Below are positions 41,394-51,121 of a stretch of DNA of 64,000 nucleotides, piece by piece. Both the position numbers and the translations under genes were made by a program. Below the pieces are notes generated by a model. The model saw only the letters and a list, made by a program, of their open reading frames with translations, ran no database searches and was not told the origin of the DNA. Numbering within the stretch: the first letter of the stretch is position 1; the number at the start of each line of letters is the position of its first letter. Source of the DNA: JARIHC01 sp035692985 (GTDB taxonomy: Bacteria > Patescibacteriota > Saccharimonadia > Saccharimonadales > UBA4665); NCBI GenBank assembly GCA_035692985.1, contig DASSHG010000005.1, positions 1 to 64,000 of the forward strand, given 5' to 3'.

Positions 41394-44300
41394 TTACGCT
41401 TCCGTAGCCGGTCCAGGCGTTGGCCGGACGCCAATAATCTGTTCGGCCTCGGCTTGGGCAGTGGCATCGGCGTCTTCCTCATCTGTTGCAGCACCAGTGC
41501 CAACCGGGATTTTGCGGCCCAGGATGACGTTCTCTTTCAGCCCGTAAAGCTTGTCAACCTTACCGGAGGTAGCGGCACCGATCAAGACCCGCGTAGTGTC
41601 CTGGAACGAGGCGGCGCTTAGGAACGAATCCGTACTCAAGGAAGCTTTGGTAATGCCCAGCAACAGTTGGTTGTATTTGGCGGGTTGTTTCTTGGCGGCC
41701 AACAACGCCTCGTTAGCCTCTACGACTGCCAGCTTGCTGACGATGTCGCCGGTTACGAACTCGCTGTCAGCGGCATCCTCGATTTGGACGCGGCTGAACA
41801 TCTGCCGGACTATGATCTCTAAGTGTTTGTCAGCTACATTCTGGCCCTGACCGGCAAAGATTTTCAGGATTTCGTTCATGACGTAGCGCTGGGTAGCTTC
41901 CACGCCTTGCAGGCGCATCAGGTCTTGCAGGTTAATAGAGCCGTTAGTTAGGCGCTGGCCACTGACAACTTTGTCGCCGTCTTTGACAATCAATTGCTTG
42001 AAGCCGGGGATCTCGTAGCGCACTACGCTTTGCTTGGTCGGTGTGATGACAATCGCTTTGTTGGTGACGCGGGCTTTACCGGCCATTGGCGCGGTCAGTG
42101 GTTCCGAAGCGTCTTCCAAAGCGGCGACCACGTCGCCGGCGGCTACATCGGAGCCGTTGGCCACAGTAGCCTTGCGCTCGCCGAGATTCAAGGTGACCTT
42201 TTCTTTATCGTCAGCAGCGACCTGCACCACGTAATGGTCGCCCTCTTCCCAGGCATTGGCCGTGCCGGTAATCTCTGTTAGGTAGGCCTGGCCCTTCGGT
42301 GTTCGGACTTCAAAGAGCTCTTCCACGCGGGATAGGCCTTGGGCGGCGTCATCGGCCACAACACTGCCGGAGCGGTGCTTGGAGTCCAGGCTCAGCTGGG
42401 TACCAAGTTCGCCGATACTCTGCGCGGCAATCACGCCAGTTGGATGGTTTTCGGCCACCAGTTCGCCGGTTGCCGGATCCAGGCCGTATGATTTGCGGGC
42501 CACGCCGCGGACATTGCCGCAGCTCAGAACGCTCATGATCTTGAAACCGTCAACTTTGTTGTCGGCGGCAATCTGGGCGGCGATTTCCGGCGTAATCAAT
42601 TGGCCTTTCTTCAGATAGCCTTTGAGGCTTTCAGCGGCGTAGCGGCCAACCAGGCGCGAGCCATAATCGGCGCCGATTTCTTCGGCGTCGGCGCGCAGCA
42701 TGGCGAAACCTGGATCGCTGGCATCGTCCTCGACGGTGAATACGTCTTGGGAAACATCTACCAGACGACGCGTCAGGTAACCGGCGTCAGCAGTTTTCAG
42801 GGCGAGGTCAATCATAGCTTTGCGAGTGCCGCGGGTACCGGTGAAGTATTCTAGAGAACTCAAGCCTTCGATATAACCAGATTTAATTGGCAGCTCGATA
42901 ACGTTGCCGCTGGCATCTTGCAGTACACCAACCATACCGACGGCGTTTTTCAGCTGGGAAACATTGCCGCGGGCGCCAGAGTTAATGGCGATAGCCATGG
43001 AGGAATCCTGGTCAACCATTTGCTCGGCCAGCAAATCCTGGACCCTAGTTTCCACCTTGGTCCAGTTATCGACAGTCAAACGGTGACGCTCGTCATCGGT
43101 AATGAAACCTTCTTCGTACTGATGGGAAATAGCCGTGGCGCGGTCTTCACCGCCATCCAATAGTCCATCCATACCATCAATTGGCTTAAAGTCGCCCATG
43201 CCAATGCTCAGCCCCGAGACAGTCGCGTAGTGGAAGCCAAGGTCTTTCAAGTCGTCAGCAATTTCGGCAGTCTGTTCCTGGCCGTAGCGGGCGTAAACGT
43301 CAGCCATCACTTGTTGCAAGCGCTTCTTGGTCATAGTTTCATCGCGCAGTGGAAAATCTGCGGGAAAAATCTCGTTGAAGAGCAGGCGCCCTAGTGTGGT
43401 TTGGCGGATTTCGCCGCGAAACGGCAGGCGCACCAGGCTTTGCAGGGTCAGTCTGCCCTTGTCCAAAGCCATCAGAGCTTCATCTATATCAGCGTAAGCT
43501 CGAAGCTTTTGCTTGGATTTCCCGGCCTGTGGCGGTTCATAGGTCAGGTAGTAACAACCCAGCACGATATCCTGCTCGATATGTAGGATCGGCGAGCCGT
43601 CGGCCGGCTTCAGCAGGTTGCGGTTAGCGGCCATGATGTTCTTGGCTTCATCCTGTGCTTTGACGCTCAACGGCAAGTGGACGGCCATTTGGTCGCCGTC
43701 AAAGTCGGCGTTGAAGCCTTTACAAACCAGCGGGTGCAATTGGATGGCGCGGCCTTCGATCAGAACCGGCTGGAAAGCCTGAATACTGAGGCGGTGCAGC
43801 GACGGCGCTCGGTTCAAGAGCACATATTTGCCCTTAATCACTTCGTCCAGGGCATCCCAGACCACCGTTTCACCCATTTCTATCAGGCGGCTGGCGCTGC
43901 GGATATTATGGGCCTGTTCGCGCAAAATCAATTCGCCGATAACGAATGGCTTGAACAGTTCCAAGGCCATCATTTTTGGCAGGCCGCACTGGTTAATTTT
44001 CAGTTCCGGACCGGCCACGATGACCGAACGGCCGGAGTAATCAACACGCTTACCCAGCAAGTTCTGGCGGAAACGGCCCTGCTTGCCCTTTAACATGTCG
44101 CTAAGCGACTTCAGACGGCGGCGCTGGCCGGTGGCAGCCACGGCGCGGCCGCTGCGGGCGCTGTTGTTATCTATCAAAGCGTCAACGGCTTCCTGTAACA
44201 TGCGCTGTTCGTTGCGACGGATAACTTCCGGCGCGTTGAGGTCCATCAATTTCTTGAGGCGGTTGTTGCGGTTGATAACCCTGCGATACAAGTCGTTCAA

Positions 44301-45269
44301 GTCAGAGGTAGCAAAACGGCCGCCAGTCAGCTGGACCATCGGCCTTAGGTCGGGCGGGATAACCGGCAGCACGCTGACGCACATCGAACTGGGCTTAATG
44401 CCGGCCCGATCCATGGACTCCAGCAGGCGCAGGCGCTTCATCAGCTTCTTCTTACGCTGGCCTTTGGCATCTTCGGCTTCTTTTGTCAGGTCTTTGATTA
44501 ACTGCTTGAGATCAATTTCTTTCAGTAAATCTTGAAGAGCGGCCCCGCCCATGCCGACAGTGATGATTTTTCGCAGTTCAGCCGGCAAGTTGCGGTAATC
44601 GGTCTCGTTAATGAGATTATAGTGGTCCAGCGCCAGCAATTGGTCGCGGTAAGCCTCAAAGTCCTGGGTAACTTCTTCCAACTCTTTGGTCTGGGCCTCG
44701 GCCAGGGCTTTGACGTTGGCGTCTTCGGCCTTGGCTTCCTTTTCGTAGCGCAGCTTGATAGCATCTTTGGCGGCAGCGAATTCAGCTTCTTTATCGGCCA
44801 GCAGCTGGTCGCGCTTCTTGGTATCAACGCTTTTGATGATATAACTGGCAAAATAAGCCACTCGTTCCAGGTTCTTAACGGTCAGTCCGAGCAACAGTCC
44901 CATAGCACTAGGCGTGCCGCGCAGGAACCAGATATGCGATACCGGCACGGCCAGATTGATGTGGCCCATGCGCTCGCGCCGGACGATGCTGCGGGTTACT
45001 AGCTCGCCTTTTTTGTCGACGGCGGCCTCACGGCTGCGCACACCTTTATATTTAGCGTCATGCGGGTTGATGTCTTTGACCGGACCAAAGATGCGCTCGC
45101 AAAAGAGCCCGTCGCGCTCCGGTTTCTGAGTACGGTAGTTGATAGTTTCCGGTTTGGTGACCTCGCCGTAGCTCCAATCTAGGATGTCGTCGGCGCTGGC
45201 AATGGCCAAGCGGACAGCATCAAAATCAGCGATGTCGGTGCCGTTATTGCTGTAGCGTTGCGGTGTCAT
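41394..45269 (-). CDS. rpoC: RNA polymerase beta' subunit without zinc-binding clusters
   Basis: 1291 residues. The catalytic magnesium loop NADFDGDQMAVHLPL is intact, as are GKRVDYSGRSVIVAGPEL and RERMGHINLAVPVSHIWF. In the N-terminal zinc ribbon, where C-x-C and C-x2-C normally stand (between KD at 65-66 and the RRERMGH block), the sequence reads NPHDAKYKGVRSREAAVDKK with no Cys. The second cluster near SVLSCGNVRGVARKSYG keeps only one Cys. The start overlaps the rpoB stop by one base. Confidence 0.98.
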   Translation of the reverse strand: MTPQRYSNNGTDIADFDAVRLAIASADDILDWSYGEVTKPETINYRTQKPERDGLFCERIFGPVKDINPHDAKYKGVRSREAAVDKKGELVTRSIVRRERMGHINLAVPVSHIWFLRGTPSAMGLLLGLTVKNLERVAYFASYIIKSVDTKKRDQLLADKEAEFAAAKDAIKLRYEKEAKAEDANVKALAEAQTKELEEVTQDFEAYRDQLLALDHYNLINETDYRNLPAELRKIITVGMGGAALQDLLKEIDLKQLIKDLTKEAEDAKGQRKKKLMKRLRLLESMDRAGIKPSSMCVSVLPVIPPDLRPMVQLTGGRFATSDLNDLYRRVINRNNRLKKLMDLNAPEVIRRNEQRMLQEAVDALIDNNSARSGRAVAATGQRRRLKSLSDMLKGKQGRFRQNLLGKRVDYSGRSVIVAGPELKINQCGLPKMMALELFKPFVIGELILREQAHNIRSASRLIEMGETVVWDALDEVIKGKYVLLNRAPSLHRLSIQAFQPVLIEGRAIQLHPLVCKGFNADFDGDQMAVHLPLSVKAQDEAKNIMAANRNLLKPADGSPILHIEQDIVLGCYYLTYEPPQAGKSKQKLRAYADIDEALMALDKGRLTLQSLVRLPFRGEIRQTTLGRLLFNEIFPADFPLRDETMTKKRLQQVMADVYARYGQEQTAEIADDLKDLGFHYATVSGLSIGMGDFKPIDGMDGLLDGGEDRATAISHQYEEGFITDDERHRLTVDNWTKVETRVQDLLAEQMVDQDSSMAIAINSGARGNVSQLKNAVGMVGVLQDASGNVIELPIKSGYIEGLSSLEYFTGTRGTRKAMIDLALKTADAGYLTRRLVDVSQDVFTVEDDASDPGFAMLRADAEEIGADYGSRLVGRYAAESLKGYLKKGQLITPEIAAQIAADNKVDGFKIMSVLSCGNVRGVARKSYGLDPATGELVAENHPTGVIAAQSIGELGTQLSLDSKHRSGSVVADDAAQGLSRVEELFEVRTPKGQAYLTEITGTANAWEEGDHYVVQVAADDKEKVTLNLGERKATVANGSDVAAGDVVAALEDASEPLTAPMAGKARVTNKAIVITPTKQSVVRYEIPGFKQLIVKDGDKVVSGQRLTNGSINLQDLMRLQGVEATQRYVMNEILKIFAGQGQNVADKHLEIIVRQMFSRVQIEDAADSEFVTGDIVSKLAVVEANEALLAAKKQPAKYNQLLLGITKASLSTDSFLSAASFQDTTRVLIGAATSGKVDKLYGLKENVILGRKIPVGTGAATDEEDADATAQAEAEQIIGVRPTPGPATEA

Positions 45270-48200
45270 TAGGCTTCCCCTTCTTTGGTGTTTTCATCAT
45301 TATCGTCATCGGTGGTCACGACCGATGCTGTTGCTAGGCCCTCGTCAGCGCCAGCCTCTTCTTCGGTCTCAAATTCATCGCCAACGGTTTCTTCGGTTAC
45401 GTCGATGTCCGATACGGCCGCTTGCGGCACCTCGACCTCGGCCGGGTGGCTGGCCTCATCCTGGATGTTGCTGGCCAGTACGGCTTCGGCATCGACCATT
45501 TTATCGGAATGAACCAGGTCAACTTTTAGGCCAAGACCTTGCAGTTCTTTGACCAGAACGTTAAAGCTTTCCGGAACTTTCGGCCCGACGATCGGTGTCT
45601 TCTTGATGATCGATTCGTAAGCTTTGCTGCGGCCGTAAACGTCATCAGATTTAATGGTCAGCATTTCCTGCAGGGTGCTGGCCGCGCCATACGCCTCCAG
45701 GGCCCAGACTTCCATTTCGCCAAAGCGCTGACCGCCGTTTTGGGCTTTGCCGCCGAGAGGCTGCTGGGTGACCATAGTGTACGGGCCGGTCGAGCGGGCG
45801 TGGATCTTGTCGGCCACCATGTGATTGAGCTTAATCATGTACATGCTGCCAGTCGTGACGCGCTCCTTAAACTCTTGGCCGGTGCGGCCGTCATATAGGA
45901 TCTGTTTACCATCTTCCGGCAAACCGGCTTCTTTCAAGAGCTCCTGTATTTTGCTGACCGGCACACCATTGAACGACGGGCTGGCGACACTCATACCGAG
46001 TGACCGCGCGGCCATGCCGAGGTGCGTTTCGAACAGCTGTCCGACGTTCATGCGCGACGGCACGCCAAGCGGGTTCAAAACTATATCCACCGGTGTACCG
46101 TCCGGCATGAAAGGCATATCCTCAACTGGCAAAATGCGGGCAATAACGCCTTTGTTACCGTGGCGGCCACCCAGCTTATCGCCAACGGCAATCTTACGCA
46201 TTTGGGCTACGAAAACCTGGATTTGCTTAATGACGCCGGCTTTTAGTTCGTGGCCGTTTTCGCGGCTAAAAATCTTTACACCAACTACTTTGCCGTGCTT
46301 GCCGTTACTCATGCGCTGCGAGGTATCCCGGACTTCCTTGGCTTTTTCGCCGAAGATTGCGCGCAGCAGGCGCTCCTCGGAGCTGAGCTCCTGCTCGCCC
46401 TTAGGAGTAATCTTGCCCACTAGGATGTCGCCGGGGTGGACCTCAGCGCCGATGCGGACAATGCCTTCTTCGTCAAGATGGCGCAAAGTTTCTTCGGAAA
46501 CGTTCGGGATATCGGAGGTAATGATTTCCGGACCCAGCTTAGTTTCACGGACTTCAATCATGAAATCGACAATGTGGACGCTAGTTAGCGTGTCATCTTC
46601 GACCAGCTTGCGGCTGATGATGATGGCGTCCTCGAAGTTGTAACCGGCCCACGGCATAAAGGCCACGATGAGGTCTTTGCCTAGTGCCAGTTCGCCATTC
46701 TCGATTGACATGCCTTCGCACAGCACATCGCCGGCCTTAACTTTATCGCCGGTGCTAACTACAACTTTCTGGTTGATAGATGTACCTTCGTTACTGCGTA
46801 CGAAACGCTGCGGTTCGTAAGTCTTGCTGCCCTTGGCGTACTTCACGACCACTTCCTGGGCGGTGGCTTTGGTAACCTGTCCGGTGCCTTCCGCCAAAAT
46901 CACCTGGCCGGTGTTATGGGCAGCGGCAACTTCCAGGCCGGTACCGACTATCGGCGCGCTTGGTTGGATCAGCGGTACAGCCTGGCGCTGCTGGTTGCTG
47001 CCCATCAGCGAACGATAGACGTAGTTTTTCTCAATAAAAGGAATCAGCCCGGCACTGGAGCCGATAATCTGGTTGCGTGAGGCATCCAGGTGGGTTATTT
47101 CGCCGGCGTCCACTTCACCGGAGTTAAGGTGCGAGCGGGCGCTAACGCGGTCGTGCACGAAGTAGCCCTCGTCATCAATTTCGGTACCGCCGCCGGCAAT
47201 GATAGCGGCGCCTTCTTCATAGGCATCCAGGTAGACGATTTCGGCGGTTACTTTCGCTTTTACCGGCCATGTGACTTTGGTCTTGACCTTCGCCAGCTTG
47301 GCGGCAGCGGCAGCTGTTACTTTAGTGCCGGCTTTAACTATTACGGTGCCTCGCTCGTTAGCCAGATCTTCGCGGGCAATATGGCCGGTGATCTCTTTAG
47401 CCGTAGCGGCGTTGACAACTTTCCGGTACGGTGTCTCGATGAAGCCGTAATCGTTGACACGGGCATAGTTGGCCAGGTTCAATACCAGGCCGATGTTGGC
47501 GCCTTCAGGCGTTTCGACGGCGCAAATGCGGCCGTAGTGGGTAGCATGGGCGTCGCGGACCTCAAAGCCGGCGCGTTCGCGACTCAGACCACCGGGTCCC
47601 ATGGAGCTCAGACGGCGCTTGTGCGCCAGCTCGCTCAAAGGATTGATCTGGTCCATAAATTGGCTCAGCTGGCTGGAGGCGAAGAATTCGCGCACCGCGG
47701 CGACCACCGGCCGGGCATTAATTAACTGGCCGGGCGTAACGGTTTCAATCTCGGACATTGACATACGGTCTTTGGTGTTGCGCTCCATGCGCAGCAGTCC
47801 AATCCGGAACTGACGCTGCACTAGCTCACCGACCAGCTTGACGCGCCGGTTAGCCAGGCTGTCAATATCGTCAGCCGGTTCCTGGGTATTATTCAACCGG
47901 ATAATCTCGGCGATTATGGCCTCGATATCTTCTAAGCGCATCACCCTGTTCTTCATGGTGTTGGGCACATTGAGGTCCAACCGTTTGTTGAGTTTGTAGC
48001 GGCCAACCTTGCTGAAATCAAAACGCTTATAGTTATAGAACATGTTTTCGATCAGCGACTTGGCGTTATCCACGGTTGCCAGGTCGCCCGGCCGCAAACG
48101 GCGGTAAACTTCGATCAAAGCGTCGTTCTGTCCGTGCGTGGGGTCTTTGGCTAGCGTCGCGTCTAGATAATTAAACTCTCCGGTATCAACATGTTTAAAA

Positions 48201-48817
48201 GCTTCACGCATCCGGCTCTCGGTGACACCGAGCGCCCGCAGCAAAGTGGTGACGGCGATTTTTCGTTTGCGGTCAATCTTGACGAACAACGCGCCGTTGG
48301 CGGCCGTCTCGAATTCCAGCCAGGCGCCCCGGCCTGGGATAACTTTAGCACCGTACAAATTGGAGGTACCATGCAGCTCGGATGTGAAGAAAACGCCGGC
48401 CGAACGGATCAGCTGGCTGACAACCACGCGCTCGGCACCGTTGATCACGAATGTACCGCGGCTGGTCATCCAAGGGTAGTCACCGAGGTAAATTTCCTGC
48501 TCTTTGACCTCGCCGGTAACTTTGTTGGTCAGCTCGACATTAGCCATCAGCGGCGCTTCGAAGCTGACATTATTTTCGCGGGCCTGCGACTCTGTCAATT
48601 TCGGGTCGCCAAAGTGATAATCTTTAAACCCTAACGACAATTTAGCGCCCGTATAGTCGTCAATCGGGCTGATTTCAGCCAATAGTTCGCCGAGTCCCTC
48701 TTCTATGAACCACTGGAATGAACGGTTCTGGTGGTCTACCAAACTTGGTAAGTCGAGCGCGTCATCGGTACTGGTAAAGTACACGCGTTGCGCTTTGGTG
48801 CTGGATGCTTTCGCCAT
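45269..48817 (-). CDS. rpoB: RNA polymerase beta subunit
   Basis: 1182 residues from the ATG at 48815-48817, which has GGGAG upstream; a longer frame to 48859 runs over the leader hairpin and is rejected. It has QLSQFMDQINPLSELAHKRR in the rifampicin region, the flap and AGYNFEDAIIIS, and the C-terminal GGQRFGEMEVWALEAYGAAS. The C-terminal tail is acidic. rplJ and rplL, usually just upstream, are not here. Confidence 0.98.
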   Translation of the reverse strand: MAKASSTKAQRVYFTSTDDALDLPSLVDHQNRSFQWFIEEGLGELLAEISPIDDYTGAKLSLGFKDYHFGDPKLTESQARENNVSFEAPLMANVELTNKVTGEVKEQEIYLGDYPWMTSRGTFVINGAERVVVSQLIRSAGVFFTSELHGTSNLYGAKVIPGRGAWLEFETAANGALFVKIDRKRKIAVTTLLRALGVTESRMREAFKHVDTGEFNYLDATLAKDPTHGQNDALIEVYRRLRPGDLATVDNAKSLIENMFYNYKRFDFSKVGRYKLNKRLDLNVPNTMKNRVMRLEDIEAIIAEIIRLNNTQEPADDIDSLANRRVKLVGELVQRQFRIGLLRMERNTKDRMSMSEIETVTPGQLINARPVVAAVREFFASSQLSQFMDQINPLSELAHKRRLSSMGPGGLSRERAGFEVRDAHATHYGRICAVETPEGANIGLVLNLANYARVNDYGFIETPYRKVVNAATAKEITGHIAREDLANERGTVIVKAGTKVTAAAAAKLAKVKTKVTWPVKAKVTAEIVYLDAYEEGAAIIAGGGTEIDDEGYFVHDRVSARSHLNSGEVDAGEITHLDASRNQIIGSSAGLIPFIEKNYVYRSLMGSNQQRQAVPLIQPSAPIVGTGLEVAAAHNTGQVILAEGTGQVTKATAQEVVVKYAKGSKTYEPQRFVRSNEGTSINQKVVVSTGDKVKAGDVLCEGMSIENGELALGKDLIVAFMPWAGYNFEDAIIISRKLVEDDTLTSVHIVDFMIEVRETKLGPEIITSDIPNVSEETLRHLDEEGIVRIGAEVHPGDILVGKITPKGEQELSSEERLLRAIFGEKAKEVRDTSQRMSNGKHGKVVGVKIFSRENGHELKAGVIKQIQVFVAQMRKIAVGDKLGGRHGNKGVIARILPVEDMPFMPDGTPVDIVLNPLGVPSRMNVGQLFETHLGMAARSLGMSVASPSFNGVPVSKIQELLKEAGLPEDGKQILYDGRTGQEFKERVTTGSMYMIKLNHMVADKIHARSTGPYTMVTQQPLGGKAQNGGQRFGEMEVWALEAYGAASTLQEMLTIKSDDVYGRSKAYESIIKKTPIVGPKVPESFNVLVKELQGLGLKVDLVHSDKMVDAEAVLASNIQDEASHPAEVEVPQAAVSDIDVTEETVGDEFETEEEAGADEGLATASVVTTDDDNDENTKEGEA

Positions 48818-48854
48818 GCGTATGCTATCTCCCTGGTTATAATTGCTATGAGCC

Positions 48855-48883
48855 GGCAATCAAATTCATGCCCATTGATTGCC
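48855..48883 (-). promoter_or_regulatory. Hairpin in the rpoB leader
   Basis: A perfect 9-bp stem, GGCAATCAA (48855-48863) and TTGATTGCC (48875-48883), with an 11-base loop, 37 bases before the rpoB ATG. The leader is about 180 bases long and otherwise T/A-rich. No T-run follows, so it is not a terminator. Confidence 0.6.
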
Positions 48884-49004
48884 CGCGATGGTTTTTACAG
48901 ATGGTTTTTTTGTTATTTTTTGATTCGGCCGAAGATCCTAAGAAGGGGGTTTTGGACATATTTTTGACAATAGGCTACCCGACTTACACTACTTCTTGCT
49001 TACC

Positions 49005-49033
49005 ATTGTGCCGCACACGACTCGGATTGTCAA
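49005..49033 (-). promoter_or_regulatory. rpoBC promoter
   Basis: Perfect TTGACA (49028-49033), 17 bases, CACAAT (49005-49010). It starts two bases after the stop of the GNAT gene. Confidence 0.8.
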
Positions 49034-49034
49034 C

Positions 49035-49721
49035 TCAAAGGGCAATGTTGCCGGCGCTTTCCAAACTACTGGCGATATCCTCTAAAGTAGCTTGGCCTTC
49101 GCTCGTATAGCGAACCTGAGGCAATTGAACCGAATCAGACGACGGCATCTCAATCACAAAACTACCCGGCCCCTCTACAGCATGCATGCCTAAACGTCTG
49201 AACCATGAGTTGGCCCTATCGTTGCCTTCGAAAGCATCAAGGGCTAGGCTGCGCCGCATATCGAATTCCCCCGATGTCAGGGCGGCGAACAACATTGTTT
49301 TGCCTATACACTTGCTTTGCCACCCTGGTGCAACTACGATATCGTTTAGGTAGCAATTCGGCGCTTGCAGGCGCGTTTTTTGCAATTTGAAAGCGCGGGA
49401 CGGCGTGGTTTTCACGAGCGCTCGCTGAGAGCTATAGTCCCCCTTTTGGTCAGGTGCAATCCAGTAAGCCGAGCCATCTGCGATGGAGCGTTTCATGCGC
49501 TCCCCATGACTATAAATTTTTTTCATATTATCGGGTCCGAAAAACCAATCAAAGGTTCCGGTAGGAAGATTGCCGTTCGGCCTTTCGAACTGATTAGCGT
49601 ATGCCTTGGCCAATAAATTCAAGGTTGCAGACGCCACCGAAGCGTCAATCTCGTTTCCCTCCCTGATCTTCCCGATCATAACTGGGTCAGCATCTCTGAG
49701 ATTAAATTTTACGGACTCCAC
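49035..49721 (-). CDS. GNAT-like acetyltransferase
   Basis: 228 residues, GTG start six bases after the preceding stop. The middle has YLNDIVVAPGWQSKCIGKTM, which matches the GNAT motif with V-x-P-x-x-Q-x-x-G-x-G partly changed, then LDAFEGNDRANSWFRRLGMH, the typical beta6-alpha4 region. The substrate is unknown. It is probably translated together with the ORF upstream. Confidence 0.75.
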   Translation of the reverse strand: MESVKFNLRDADPVMIGKIREGNEIDASVASATLNLLAKAYANQFERPNGNLPTGTFDWFFGPDNMKKIYSHGERMKRSIADGSAYWIAPDQKGDYSSQRALVKTTPSRAFKLQKTRLQAPNCYLNDIVVAPGWQSKCIGKTMLFAALTSGEFDMRRSLALDAFEGNDRANSWFRRLGMHAVEGPGSFVIEMPSSDSVQLPQVRYTSEGQATLEDIASSLESAGNIAL

Positions 49722-49726
49722 CTTTG

Positions 49727-50287
49727 CTAACCTTCGCGTGTTTGATGACTGTCCAGTAATACCCGCCCAAAGCCCAGTGGCTGACGAACGGGCTCAGCAT
49801 CGTAGGTGACTTCGATAGCGCCTTCAATGCGCTGGATCATTGGATCTGCTACAACTGCCTCCAGCGTCCGGATCATTCCTGCCTGGTTGCCCATGGCATT
49901 CTTCATTTCAGTAAGTACGCCTACAGCCGTACCCAATTTATATGCAACGAGTGCTTGATGAAGGTAATCAAGATTAGCATCGGTAGCTTTAAGGTGAATA
50001 GGATCACCCAGAAAGCCTTCGCGTGTTTTCTCACGACTCAGACGTTGTGCAGTTGACAAAAACTTATCCATACCATGATCCAGAAATTTGCCCATGGTTT
50101 CTGCCAGCATTTCGTTATCAGCTCCAGTCCATTCTTCGAAACTTTTTTCTTCAAAATGAGAATGGTTGTGAGCCGCAATGGCATTGAAAGCCACATGAGC
50201 CTCATGTAAGCCGGTAGTATCACTCAATTCAAAATCAACAAGAAAAACACTGTGGTCATTCTCTGCAGGCGCACTCTCAATTTTCAT
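49727..50287 (-). CDS. Hypothetical protein
   Basis: 186 residues, acidic N-terminal half with several His (AIAAHNHSHFEEKSFEEW), otherwise helical. I do not recognise it. It has a leaderless promoter at 50294-50322. It probably forms a two-gene unit with the GNAT gene. Confidence 0.68.
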   Translation of the reverse strand: MKIESAPAENDHSVFLVDFELSDTTGLHEAHVAFNAIAAHNHSHFEEKSFEEWTGADNEMLAETMGKFLDHGMDKFLSTAQRLSREKTREGFLGDPIHLKATDANLDYLHQALVAYKLGTAVGVLTEMKNAMGNQAGMIRTLEAVVADPMIQRIEGAIEVTYDAEPVRQPLGFGRVLLDSHQTREG

Positions 50288-50293
50288 GATTAA

Positions 50294-50322
50294 AAAATAC
50301 CATATTGAACACGTTTAGTCAA
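50294..50322 (-). promoter_or_regulatory. Leaderless promoter of the ORF at 49727
   Basis: TTGACT (50317-50322), 17 bases, TATTTT (50294-50299), six bases before the ATG. It lies just beyond the displaced clpP tail. Confidence 0.65.
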
Positions 50323-50331
50323 CTAGCTGTA

Positions 50332-50373
50332 CTAGGCCTTCGGCGGGCTCTGTATGACGTCGTCTATGACAAC
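50332..50373 (-). pseudogene. Displaced second copy of the clpP 3' end
   Basis: On the minus strand the codons give V-V-I-D-D-V-I-Q-S-P-P-K-A and a TAG stop, against L-V-D-D-V-I-K-S-P-P-K-S at the end of the intact clpP. DNA identity starts at GACGACGTCAT and runs to the stop with scattered changes. Nothing else of clpP is attached. The stop of the intervening ORF (50364-50366) lies in the first bases of this copy. Confidence 0.78.
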
Positions 50374-51083
50374 GTACTTTTAGCTTCGGCTGAGCGAGGC
50401 AAAGCGGCGACAGCGGCTTCGATTAAAGTCTCTATTCGTGAAACATCTGCTTCGCGAGCCGCACGGTTCTGCTCCATATAACTGCCAGATGCTAGATAAT
50501 TAAACTCTGGCGGGTCAGCCCCATAGTAAGCCTTTACCTTTTGAGCTGGTTTGGTGGGATCAATTAAGGCGACAAAGGGCTTATTGTCATCATAACGACC
50601 ATTCGTTCGTTCATCATCTGTCCAGCCAGCAATAATTACCTTCTTTACGGTCGTACTTACAGCTTCTAGCCAAATACTAGATGCTTTTCTCTTATAAGCG
50701 AAAAGGACTTCAGCCTCGACAGGGACGTGCTGAGATAGAGTGGCGACTTGAACTATACCTTCATGTTCACGATACTCCTTAACCTTTTCCGCCGCATCAT
50801 CAATCATTCCCGGAAATGTTAGGTTAAAAGACTCGGCTGTTGTTCTCCCAAAATCAAGAGGCTTCCGGGTAGAATGGCTGGGGAACAGTGATGGTAAGCA
50901 CTCTGCTAATTCGTTTGTTACACCATTAAAAGTTGTTGCCGCCGTCACAAACTCGGCCGCCTTTTTCGCAACAGCCAGACTCTCGTCTATATGCTGGCGA
51001 AACTCCTCGAATTCATCCTGGCCAAAGCTTATGCGAGCGCCTACGGCTTTAAATGTATCTAAATCGGTTGCAATCTCTGACAT
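50364..51083 (-). CDS. Hypothetical protein inserted downstream of clpP
   Basis: 239 residues, unrecognised, soluble. It contains ISFGQDEFEEFRQHIDESLA early and RIETLIEAAVAALPRSAEAK at the end. It has its own promoter, TTGTAA-17-TATCAT, with the ATG seven bases later. It ends inside the displaced clpP tail, the same arrangement as the ORF next to rpmG. The two inserted proteins do not resemble each other. Confidence 0.72.
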   Translation of the reverse strand: MSEIATDLDTFKAVGARISFGQDEFEEFRQHIDESLAVAKKAAEFVTAATTFNGVTNELAECLPSLFPSHSTRKPLDFGRTTAESFNLTFPGMIDDAAEKVKEYREHEGIVQVATLSQHVPVEAEVLFAYKRKASSIWLEAVSTTVKKVIIAGWTDDERTNGRYDDNKPFVALIDPTKPAQKVKAYYGADPPEFNYLASGSYMEQNRAAREADVSRIETLIEAAVAALPRSAEAKSTLS

Positions 51084-51121
51084 GTGCTATATGATATCAC
51101 AAATATTGTTTTATTACAAGT

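Noticed and set aside
44522..45129. Frames on both strands inside the rpoC N-terminus
   Set aside because: Arg/Pro/Ser-rich shadows of rpoC with no start signals.
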